Shown: positions 1-6,768, numbered from the stretch's first letter. The stretch: DNA of 6,875 nt from an uncultured Bacillota bacterium (GCA_949287115.1 CASEFF010000071.1:1-6875), one strand, 5' to 3'. A program made the numbers and translations. The notes: generated by a model not told the origin, from the letters alone.

Positions 1-1051
1 ACTTTGCGCTGAATTTCGCCTCGGTAAACGGGTTCGTCGTCGGATCCGAGTCAAAGACGCTCCATCCCATGTTGATGCTGTACCTGTAGCCGTCGTATAT
101 GCTCTTCGGCGAGCTGTCTGGAACACCGATCGCATCGTTACCCATATACGTCCGCAGCGTGTTGAAGTTGACATTGCCTCTTCCGACATCACCCAGCACG
201 CTTCCGCCTATCTTCCACACGTCGTGAGCCGAGTTGACCACGGTGATGACCTCCATTCCCGTATATGTCGCTCCCATGCAGTTCTCGAAGAAATCTCCGG
301 TTCCCAGCAGATCGTCGGCGCCGCTTCCCGCAGTAAGCATATAGAAATCGAGCCCTCGATCCGACCAGTCCTCTCCCTTCGTATGATCCCCTGCCAGATG
401 GAAACCCACCGCATGCGTCTGAGAAATAACATCGGCTACGGATTTTGCAGCCGTGACTCCGGCAGCCAGCATGCTGACGGTTCCCCAGAATCCCATGGCC
501 GCAAGCGCCGTCAATGATGCAGGCAGCACCGATACGAAAGCCGCTATCGCCAGTACGCATATCGCGACTTCCACCACCAGTTCCACTACTGCCCAGATGG
601 TATCCTTGTTGGCCTCGTACCAGTCCATGACCGCCTGGATGCCCTGACCCAGCGGCGTGCTCATGAACCAGTCGGCAGCCTCCTGCAGCACGCTCTGCCA
701 CCAGTTGCCGGCGGCCTCGGCCATGGATATGCCCTGGGTATAGCAGAAGCTGCCGGTACTGTAGGATATCCTTGAGGCCACGCGCTGATCGGCCTGCTGC
801 GCTTCATCCCCGAAGGTTATCAGATCGTTTTTGAACGTCGTCAGCTTATCTATATTGTCTCCGATGTCGTTCTGCCTGCTGTAAAGCTCGCTGACCGCGG
901 AGCCCAGATAGCTCCTGCCGGTTGATACTCCCTGGATCCTGCCTGCCATGCTCCCCAGATCGTTGACCCTGCTGTTCATCTGCCGGATCGTCGCGTCTAT
1001 ATTGAGTTCCAGCATGTTGAGCGTGCCGAAATTAACCACAAGTTCACTCAT
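1..1051 (-). CDS. Putative T7SS effector, N-terminal 350 residues (partial)
   Basis: Seen: reading the minus strand from the ATG at 1051 gives 350 codons with no stop before the window edge, so the gene is 3'-truncated by the window. The start is supported by a near-perfect extended ribosome site. Residues 1-95 are predicted helical without a signal peptide and carry a Y-L-G turn (48-50) flanked like the W-E-G turn of the two upstream WXG100 proteins. Residues 111-150 are Trp-rich and amphipathic. Residues about 152-177 and 179-200 are strongly hydrophobic, ending AAKSVADVIS. Residues 210-350 are soluble-looking and rich in Gly/Asp (for example AGSGADDLLG at 241-250). Known: large proteins with WXG/LXG-type N-termini encoded after esx genes are usually type VII effectors, often antibacterial toxins with C-terminal activity domains. 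Inferred: the toxin domain and an immunity gene lie beyond position 1. It is not a canonical LXG domain as far as I can tell; no activity can be named. Confidence 0.82.
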   Translation of the reverse strand, partial: MSELVVNFGTLNMLELNIDATIRQMNSRVNDLGSMAGRIQGVSTGRSYLGSAVSELYSRQNDIGDNIDKLTTFKNDLITFGDEAQQADQRVASRISYSTGSFCYTQGISMAEAAGNWWQSVLQEAADWFMSTPLGQGIQAVMDWYEANKDTIWAVVELVVEVAICVLAIAAFVSVLPASLTALAAMGFWGTVSMLAAGVTAAKSVADVISQTHAVGFHLAGDHTKGEDWSDRGLDFYMLTAGSGADDLLGTGDFFENCMGATYTGMEVITVVNSAHDVWKIGGSVLGDVGRGNVNFNTLRTYMGNDAIGVPDSSPKSIYDGYRYSINMGWSVFDSDPTTNPFTEAKFSAK

Positions 1052-1057
1052 ATGTCC

Positions 1058-1070
1058 TCACCACCTTTCT
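1058..1070 (-). promoter_or_regulatory. Extended ribosome binding site of the effector candidate
   Basis: Minus-strand AGAAAGGTGGTGA matches the extended complement of the 16S rRNA tail (AGAAAGGAGGTGA) at 12 of 13 positions. Its GGTGG core lies 9 nt from the ATG at 1051. This fixes the start of a reading frame that is otherwise open to the window edge. Confidence 0.65.
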
Positions 1071-1084
1071 CCCCCATATTCAGC

Positions 1085-1423
1085 CTACACCAATGTCAGG
1101 CTCGCTCTCTCTCTTTCCCGTTCCCTCTCCTGACGGCGTCTTTCCTCTTCTTCCTCTATATCCCTTTTTATGGCATCCATCTCATTTTTTACGTACGATC
1201 TGGCATTGCTTATCCTGAAATCCGCCGCCGGCGATTTTTCACGCATCTGATAAAAATCTCCGGATGTTACTCCGTAATAATTCCCCTTCACCGCTTCACG
1301 AAGCAGTGCGTCCATACCGTCCAGCCCCTGATTGATACCGTTTATCTCCCAGTCTCCGTCCAGCAGGCTCTGCCTGTGCCCTGAAAGGGCGTAATATTTG
1401 GCCCACTCTGCCGCGATATTCAT
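1085..1423 (-). CDS. Unrecognised 112-aa charged protein of the T7SS operon
   Basis: I do not recognise this family. Seen: 112 aa, ATG at 1423 with AAGGA 7 nt upstream; no signal peptide, membrane segment, W-x-G turn or YxxxD/E motif. The first 60 residues are mixed and Gly/Asp/Tyr-containing (Trp7, Trp25, NYYGVTSGDFYQM at 48-60). Residues about 68-106 look like one long helix that becomes almost purely Glu/Arg from 90 to 106, ending ASLTLV. The gene lies 16 bp after the second WXG gene and 33 bp before the large effector candidate, so it is very likely co-transcribed with both. Known: LXG effector operons commonly carry small helical partner genes immediately upstream of the effector. Inferred: a chaperone or targeting partner. 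An immunity role is less likely because those genes usually follow the effector. The coding call is solid; the function is a guess. Confidence 0.75.
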   Translation of the reverse strand: MNIAAEWAKYYALSGHRQSLLDGDWEINGINQGLDGMDALLREAVKGNYYGVTSGDFYQMREKSPAADFRISNARSYVKNEMDAIKRDIEEEEERRRQERERERERASLTLV

Positions 1424-1439
1424 AATCCCTTCCTTTCCG

Positions 1440-1736
1440 CTATCCCTGCTGCAGACCTTCGCTCACCGAAGTGTCCCACTCCTCATAGCTTTCCTTGATA
1501 GCTTTCAGGTCATCGTATATCACGTTGAGGCTCTCTTCCTCGTCCTGAAGTTCCACCTTCAGTATCCTGTAAGCGTCCTGAAACGCGTTCTTGCCGCTGC
1601 CTTCCCACAGACCAAGCATAGTGTCCGAAGCCGCTATTATCTGTTCCTTGGAGCTGCGGAACGCGTCGCGCGCCTGAGAAATACGATCGAGGGCCTCCTG
1701 AAATCCGCCTGTGTCTATCCTTTCCACACTGCCCAT
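1440..1736 (-). CDS. Second WXG100-like protein with YxxxD motif
   Basis: Seen: 98 aa from the ATG at 1736, chosen because of the AGGAGG site 8 nt upstream (a start at 1775 would add 13 residues, MPSCSYQRQEDRH, that look unlike a family N-terminus). The protein is helical, with a W-E-G turn at 44-46, exactly the same positions as in the EsxA-like neighbour, and YEEWD at 84-88, a match to the YxxxD/E export signal of type VII substrates. No signal peptide or membrane segment is present. The stop is TAG, 16 bp before the next gene. Inferred role: either the heterodimer partner of the EsxA-like protein or a WXG100-like targeting partner (Lap type) for the large effector candidate two genes downstream. 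The sequence cannot separate these options; family membership itself is well supported. Confidence 0.88.
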   Translation of the reverse strand: MGSVERIDTGGFQEALDRISQARDAFRSSKEQIIAASDTMLGLWEGSGKNAFQDAYRILKVELQDEEESLNVIYDDLKAIKESYEEWDTSVSEGLQQG

Positions 1737-1744
1737 GTGTCGAT

Positions 1745-1750
1745 CCTCCT
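1745..1750 (-). promoter_or_regulatory. Ribosome binding site that decides the second WXG start
   Basis: Minus-strand AGGAGG lies 8 nt before the ATG at 1736. The longer alternative start at 1775 has only a weak AAGGTG 12 nt away and falls inside the loop of the inverted repeat, so 1736 is preferred. Confidence 0.75.
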
Positions 1751-1762
1751 GTCTCTGATAGG

Positions 1763-1799
1763 AACATGAAGGCATGAAATGAGATCACACCTTCATGTT
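1763..1799. repeat. 10-bp inverted repeat between the two WXG100 genes
   Basis: AACATGAAGG (1763-1772) and CCTTCATGTT (1790-1799) are perfect inverted arms around a 17-nt loop. The loop holds a further CATGAA (1773-1778), giving two direct and one inverted copy of CATGAA within 35 bp. No U-tract follows on the minus strand, so this is not a standard terminator. It may be an mRNA-stabilising or processing hairpin 12 nt upstream of the next ribosome site, or a protein binding site. Confidence 0.6.
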
Positions 1800-1814
1800 G
1801 TCCCGGCATTTCCC

Positions 1815-2105
1815 TTATGCGAGGGAAGCGCCCAGCTGTTCGTCCGTATCTTCCAGCGTCTGAGCCACTGTCGTGAGCTGCTGGCTGATTCCGTCCAGTA
1901 CTTCCGGGAACTGGTTCAGAGTCTGCTCCATTTCAGCGTAGGAAATGAAGAACTGGTTCTGAGCAGCACCTTCCCATGTAGCCTCAAGGCTGTCTACTTC
2001 GTTTCTCAGGAAGCTGAGCGTCTCTCTGATCTCAGTTGCCTTTCCGGTGAACTTTGATGCCGAATCCCTAAGCTCTTCCGGTGTGATTGTAATTCTCTCT
2101 GCCAT
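1815..2105 (-). CDS. esxA: WXG100 family protein, EsxA-like
   Basis: This is a small secreted helical-hairpin protein, the hallmark substrate of type VII systems, usually exported as a dimer and also needed for export of larger effectors. Seen: 96 aa, the typical family size; no signal peptide; two predicted amphipathic helices (about 8-40 and 47-90) joined by the W-E-G turn at residues 44-46. The start at 2105 is fixed by an AAAGGAGG site 8 nt upstream, and the stop is TAA. The C-terminal export-signal position that is often YxxxD/E reads LEDTD (84-88), so Asp88 is kept but the Tyr is Leu. The gene follows essC after 78 bp that hold a terminator-like hairpin. The family call is secure. The name EsxA rests on being the first WXG100 gene next to essC. 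Confidence 0.93.
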   Translation of the reverse strand: MAERITITPEELRDSASKFTGKATEIRETLSFLRNEVDSLEATWEGAAQNQFFISYAEMEQTLNQFPEVLDGISQQLTTVAQTLEDTDEQLGASLA

Positions 2106-2113
2106 CGTTTTTA

Positions 2114-2121
2114 CCTCCTTT
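2114..2121 (-). promoter_or_regulatory. Strong ribosome binding site of the EsxA-like gene
   Basis: Minus-strand AAAGGAGG sits 8 nt before the ATG at 2105. It is among the best Shine-Dalgarno matches in the window, consistent with the high expression usual for WXG100 proteins. Confidence 0.75.
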
Positions 2122-2154
2122 GGTTCTCCGATATCTCCGGCTTTTCAATCTATC

Positions 2155-2177
2155 AAAAAACAGCGTTGCCGTTTTTT
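2155..2177 (-). terminator. Intrinsic terminator-like hairpin between essC and esxA
   Basis: Read on the minus strand, AAAAAACGGC, loop AAC, GCTGTTTTTT forms a 10-bp stem with one G-U pair and ends in six U residues. The wobble becomes an A-C mismatch on the plus strand, so the hairpin favours minus-strand transcription. It begins 4 nt after the essC TGA-TAA stops. The G+C core is only four pairs with a 3-nt loop, so termination is probably partial. It could set lower essC than esx transcript levels or act as an attenuator inside the operon. Confidence 0.6.
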
Positions 2178-2183
2178 GCGTTA

Positions 2184-5100
2184 TCAAAGGTCCGCAAGGA
2201 CCGTCTTGACCTTGGTGACGTGGCTGCCGCGGAATATGTAGGCGTCGCCTTCTCTTATCGGCTTGCCGAATTCCTTCAGCTGCTTTGCCGTCACGTCACA
2301 GATCTTGATATTCTCCATGTCGTCGAATACGAGGAACTTCTTGTTTTCCTTGAGTACTTTAAGCGTCTCGGGAGTCTGGAACGTCACCTGCGTATTGTCC
2401 AGATTGCAGAATATCACCGCTGTCTTGAGGCTCTTCGCCTGCTTTATGAGCCCGGTCACCCTGATCTGCAGATCCTTGTCCTGAGCTATGGCGGCAGGCG
2501 CCGCCCCGTCATTTATGATCATCAGCACAAGAGGCAACTCTGCGAGGACTTCCTCCTGCTTTCTGTTCCTGTTCTCCACCAGCAGGTCCTTACGACGCTG
2601 CATTTCTTCGCTGACCTTGTCTATGATGAAGGTCATTCCTTCCTTTTCCGCCGTATATTCCCTGACGAAGCCCAGCTGATCGAGATCTTCCAGCTGTCTG
2701 CGGCTGTCGTCTGCTATGTAGGCGTCCGTCATGTTGTTGAATATGTCCGCCTTGAGGGACTCGAATATATATCTTATGAAGTTGGTTCTGCCCGACTTCT
2801 CCCTTCCGCTTATCGCCAGTGCTCCTATGGATGAAAGATCCATCATCTGATATTCCACCGAATCGTAGTCCAGACCTATCGGCATCCTGTATGATGTGCC
2901 GAACAGTTCCGGATCGTCCTTTCTTATGGCGGCGAGGGATATCACCTCCGGCACCTGCGGTATCGGTCTCACCTTCGCACCGGTATGAAGTCTCCTGTTT
3001 TCCGCGATGAATTCCTTCATGCGCTGCACCCGCTCTATCTCCTTTTCGCCCGGGAACGCCAGCGCCGTCTGGAATTCCAGTATCCTCCTGTCTATGACAC
3101 AGAGTCCTCTTCCCGGTATCTCCTGCGGCTCCAGCCTGCACCTTTCCAGCAGATTGTTGTATTCCGACTTCTCGTTGCAGTGATACGCTATACGATTGCT
3201 GTAGTTGGCCAGCAGTCTGAATCCTATGGAGCTTGCCTGACTTCCCGTGACTATGAGGTTTATGCCTACGCTCTGCCCCTCTCTTGACAGGGACATCAGC
3301 GAATCTTCTATCCTGGCGTAATACTCGCGGAACACCGTGATGTTGTCTATCATCAGGACTATCTGCGGCAGATCGGTGAACCCGGCCTCCACATAGGCGC
3401 GGTACGTGCCTACTCCCTTGCCGGCGAATATGTCCTTTCTCTCCGCCACTCTAGACGCCAGCATCTTGAACAGGTTCCTCACCCGTTCCTCCTCCGTATA
3501 GAGGGCAACGCCTCCCACGTGAGCGGCGTCTTCGAACACCTTCAGCGCCATGTTCCCGCAGTCCACTATATAGATGTTGACTTCGGCCGGTGTGTAACGG
3601 CTTATCATCTGATACAGCATGGTCTGCAGCGCCGTAGTCTTTCCCGTCTGCGCCGCACCCATGACGTAGGTGTTTCCGTCCGATACGTTGAGCACGTACG
3701 TGCCCTGTCTCCTCTGCTGAGGATCGTCGAAATAGCCCAGCGGTACCGTGATGCCCTTCTGGAAAGAGCCCTCGTCCGCATCCAGCTCCGCCACCATGAT
3801 CTGCTGCTCAAGAGGCGGCAGGCATATGTTCGGCAGCCTGCTTATGTGCTCTTCTTCGCAGTAATCGTGTATGTACTCCACTATCGCCCGGAGCTGGCTC
3901 TCTCCCTTATCGGATTCTCCGCCCTTCCTGTTCCGGAACACCAGCTCGCGCCTTCCCCAGAAGTTCACCGAATATATGGAATAATTCTTTACGTTGTCCT
4001 CGCCCGTCGGCACCTTGGCGCCGCTGTATGCCGACTGGAAGAGCTCGAATATCTCGTTGTTTCCCACCTGGAAGTATGCACGTCCCGGCTCTACTATCTC
4101 GGCGGCAAGGGGCGTCTTGATGACTTCCTTACTGTCTTCCTTCGTCTGCACCTTGAGACAGAGTCTGAACTTGGAGTTACTCCATATCTGATTGTCGACC
4201 ACTCCCGAAGGTTTCTGGGTCGCCAGTATCAGATGCACGCCCAGCGTCCTTCCTATACGCGCCGCACTGATGATCTCCTTCATGAAGTCCGGATACTCCG
4301 CCTTAAGCTCGGCGAACTCGTCCACTATCATTATCAGATGCGGCATCGGCTCTTCCACTTTGCCGTTCTTGTACAGCTTGATATAGTCGTTTATATGGTT
4401 GACTCCGCTTCTTGAAAACACCTCCTGACGGTATACCAGCTCCGCCTTTATGGACAGGAGGGATCTGTTTATCTCCCTTCCGTCTATGTTGGTGATGGTG
4501 CCCATGAGGTGCGGCAGATCCGTAAACTGGTTCGCCATACCGCCGCCCTTGAAGTCTATGATCACGAATCCCACGTCGTAAGGGTGGTAGAGCGACGCCA
4601 TGGAAAGCACGTATGTCTGGAGTATCTCGCTCTTTCCCGAGCCCGTCGTTCCCGCTACCAGACCGTGAGGGCCGTGAGCCTTGCCCTTGTCGCTTATATC
4701 GAGATTTACTATCTCGTTCTTACGCTTTACGCCCAGCGGCGCAGCCATGCTCTTGTATACCTTTGACTGCTTCCAGCGCTTTCCGAGATCCAGATCGTCC
4801 ACGTTGGCTATGGAAAGCAGTTCGAACAGCGTGATGTTCTTCGTCAGCTCACTCTCCAGACTGACCTCATCCACATAGACGGCTCCCAGCCTTCTGGCAA
4901 CGCTCGCTGCCACGTCCTGACCTATCTGCGGTATGAGGAAGTCTGATTTTATATGGCCGTTCTCCGTCTCCGTCACAAGTCCGCTGCGGCCGCCTCCGGA
5001 GAGGTGGATCATCCTCGTGCACCCTCTCGGCAGCAGCTCCTCGTACTCTTCGAGAAACACGAATGTGAATCCGTAAAGGATAGCGTCTTCGAAATACCTG

Positions 5101-6764
5101 GATATCGGATGCTTCTCTATCTTTTCCTTGTCCAGAACGAATATGACGAAGTGTACCGGGAATCTCTCGTTGTCCCTGCTCTTCAGGTTCTCCCTCTGCG
5201 ACGCCACGTTGTAGAGGTATTCCAGCATGGAGTCCTGACTCTCCTCGTCGCACACGATGTTTCGCGTATTGAGCTCCTCGTTCGTCACGTTCCTGAGCCA
5301 CCTCACCCATCGGAACTTCTCCGTATCGTCGTCTGCGAATATGTAAAACAGTTTTACTTCCTTGTAAAAATGTCTCAGCGCCAGATCCATCGTCATGTTC
5401 CTGACGGCGATCTCCAGTTCATCCCTGCCGCCCACTATGCCGACGCTGTTGGACGTCATCATGTCCACGATGATCGGCGCGTCATGGATAATCCTGTACT
5501 TTTCAGCCACCTGACGCGGAAGATCCGCTATGTCGTCATCTTCGTCTATGAACTCGGGCTGCTGGTACTTGACCTCGCACGCCGCCGTCACATCTCCCGT
5601 CCCCAGATAAACGTGGAGAAAATCCGGGTCCTTGACGCTCTTCTCGAAGAGCCTCTTGGAAAACATCCTCGCTTCCTCTATACTCTCTTCGATGGATTCC
5701 TGTATGAGCCGTCTCGTCTCCAGCTCCATGGCACGAAGACGCTGTATCTCCTCTTCCTTTCTCTCTATGTACTGCAGATAGAGACGCCTGCGCTTCTCTA
5801 TCATTTCCCTGTACTCCCGCTTCTCGGAAACGAAGGACACCACCGACATTGCGGCTCCCACGCCCAGAGAACATGCGCTGAACAGCACGAAGGATCCTCC
5901 GCTGCCGCCCATGACTCCTCTCAGCACCACTATGAGCGCGATCATCACCAGCGACGGTATGAGCGCCACTACCAGATTCCTCTTGGGCTGCTGAGGCTTC
6001 GCCTCCGGCTGCTGCACCATGATCTCATCTTCCGGCAGTCTGTACTGTATTCTCGTGCTCCTGTAGAATTTCGGGTATTCGAGCTGACTTTCCTGCTCCT
6101 TTATATCCTCGAAGGAAAGTCCGTTGAGCAGCATGTTGGGCGACGGCGCCGTATATATCCTGCCGCCTCTTATGTAAAAGCTGTATCCTATTATGGAAAA
6201 GAAATCGTATTCGCCGATCTCCTTTTCTTCCTGTATCCTTATGCCGTTGACATATACCCCGTAACGCGTGTTGACATCACGGATCACGTATCTGTCTCCG
6301 CTGCGGCTCAGCACCATACGATCCTCACCCATCAGCTCGTCCTTTATGGTGATGTCGTTCTGCATCGCGCCGCCGATGCGGACTGTACTTCTGGAGCCTA
6401 TGTCTATCGCTCTGCTGTACTGTTTGCCTTCCGACTCAAAGTCGATCATGAAGCTGATCCTGAACACTTCCTGACCGGAGGACTGATACTTGACCAGCAC
6501 TTCGTCTCCGTGCCCCATCTCTCTGGAAGCCAGCTTCAGTATGTTGTCGGATGTTATGTAAAGGTTCTCCGAGCATCCCATATACCAGCTGTCCTCGCGC
6601 TTTTCCAGCATGATCTTCACGTCTTCAAAGAACAGCTCCTTGGAAAAACGGATCTCGCACCCTTTTACCGTTCCGATATACATGCCGGTCATATCGGGCG
6701 TCAGCTGTATTTCTTTGTATATTCTCTTGTTGGCTATCACTACTCTGTATTTTCTGCCGTCCAT
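2184..6764 (-). CDS. essC: EssC-type type VII secretion ATPase (FHA-FtsK/SpoIIIE)
   Basis: This is the membrane-anchored motor of the type VIIb system, which energises export of WXG100 and LXG-type substrates. Length (1526 aa) is close to known Firmicutes EssC/YukB proteins. Domains seen: two N-terminal FHA-like modules (about 1-100 and 115-200); a Pro/Gln-rich linker (about 250-260); two membrane segments (about 263-283 and 291-313); a charged helix (about 314-375); a degenerate ATPase-like D0 (about 400-640, with GIVGGRDE at 442-449); then three FtsK/SpoIIIE domains. D1 has Walker A GTTGSGKS at 705-712, FKGGGMANQF at 738-747 and Walker B IMIVDEFAEL at 811-820. D2 has Walker A GAAQTGKTT at 1036-1044 but Asp-Asn (1140-1141) where Asp-Glu is expected. 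D3 has GREKSGRT at 1320-1327, with Arg in place of the Walker Lys. The gene ends with tandem stops, TGA then TAA. The frame is intact throughout. Identity is very secure; substrate specificity is not readable. Confidence 0.97.
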   Translation of the reverse strand: MDGRKYRVVIANKRIYKEIQLTPDMTGMYIGTVKGCEIRFSKELFFEDVKIMLEKREDSWYMGCSENLYITSDNILKLASREMGHGDEVLVKYQSSGQEVFRISFMIDFESEGKQYSRAIDIGSRSTVRIGGAMQNDITIKDELMGEDRMVLSRSGDRYVIRDVNTRYGVYVNGIRIQEEKEIGEYDFFSIIGYSFYIRGGRIYTAPSPNMLLNGLSFEDIKEQESQLEYPKFYRSTRIQYRLPEDEIMVQQPEAKPQQPKRNLVVALIPSLVMIALIVVLRGVMGGSGGSFVLFSACSLGVGAAMSVVSFVSEKREYREMIEKRRRLYLQYIERKEEEIQRLRAMELETRRLIQESIEESIEEARMFSKRLFEKSVKDPDFLHVYLGTGDVTAACEVKYQQPEFIDEDDDIADLPRQVAEKYRIIHDAPIIVDMMTSNSVGIVGGRDELEIAVRNMTMDLALRHFYKEVKLFYIFADDDTEKFRWVRWLRNVTNEELNTRNIVCDEESQDSMLEYLYNVASQRENLKSRDNERFPVHFVIFVLDKEKIEKHPISRYFEDAILYGFTFVFLEEYEELLPRGCTRMIHLSGGGRSGLVTETENGHIKSDFLIPQIGQDVAASVARRLGAVYVDEVSLESELTKNITLFELLSIANVDDLDLGKRWKQSKVYKSMAAPLGVKRKNEIVNLDISDKGKAHGPHGLVAGTTGSGKSEILQTYVLSMASLYHPYDVGFVIIDFKGGGMANQFTDLPHLMGTITNIDGREINRSLLSIKAELVYRQEVFSRSGVNHINDYIKLYKNGKVEEPMPHLIMIVDEFAELKAEYPDFMKEIISAARIGRTLGVHLILATQKPSGVVDNQIWSNSKFRLCLKVQTKEDSKEVIKTPLAAEIVEPGRAYFQVGNNEIFELFQSAYSGAKVPTGEDNVKNYSIYSVNFWGRRELVFRNRKGGESDKGESQLRAIVEYIHDYCEEEHISRLPNICLPPLEQQIMVAELDADEGSFQKGITVPLGYFDDPQQRRQGTYVLNVSDGNTYVMGAAQTGKTTALQTMLYQMISRYTPAEVNIYIVDCGNMALKVFEDAAHVGGVALYTEEERVRNLFKMLASRVAERKDIFAGKGVGTYRAYVEAGFTDLPQIVLMIDNITVFREYYARIEDSLMSLSREGQSVGINLIVTGSQASSIGFRLLANYSNRIAYHCNEKSEYNNLLERCRLEPQEIPGRGLCVIDRRILEFQTALAFPGEKEIERVQRMKEFIAENRRLHTGAKVRPIPQVPEVISLAAIRKDDPELFGTSYRMPIGLDYDSVEYQMMDLSSIGALAISGREKSGRTNFIRYIFESLKADIFNNMTDAYIADDSRRQLEDLDQLGFVREYTAEKEGMTFIIDKVSEEMQRRKDLLVENRNRKQEEVLAELPLVLMIINDGAAPAAIAQDKDLQIRVTGLIKQAKSLKTAVIFCNLDNTQVTFQTPETLKVLKENKKFLVFDDMENIKICDVTAKQLKEFGKPIREGDAYIFRGSHVTKVKTVLADL

Positions 6765-6768
6765 TTGA

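Noticed and set aside
189..701. 170-codon minus-strand frame of Gly/Arg-rich composition
   Set aside because: It overlaps the effector frame that starts at 1051 in a different register; the effector frame is longer, has a strong ribosome site and gives a credible helical and hydrophobic protein.
1052..1084. Possible regulatory element between the 112-aa gene and the effector
   Set aside because: Only 33 bp, fully accounted for by an extended ribosome site; no hairpin or promoter-like hexamers seen.
1105..1114. (CT)5 tract near the end of the 112-aa gene as a phase-variable slippage site
   Set aside because: Only five units, and a gain or loss of one unit would change just the last few residues because stops follow closely in the other frames; no clear on/off effect.
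1737..1775. Longer start (ATG at 1775) for the second WXG protein
   Set aside because: Its ribosome site is weak and distant, the codon lies in the loop of the inverted repeat, and the ATG at 1736 has AGGAGG at 8 nt and puts W-E-G at the same residue numbers as the neighbour.
2128..2156. Possible promoter for the esxA-like gene: TTGATA, 17 nt, TATCGG on the minus strand
   Set aside because: The -35-like hexamer fits at five of six positions but the -10-like hexamer is poor, and the -35 overlaps the terminator U-tract; not enough to call.
3519..4415. 298-codon open frame on the plus strand (and a similar 222-codon one at 2166-2834)
   Set aside because: Same register opposite essC as the 629-codon frame; both are shadows of its codon bias and cover conserved ATPase domains.
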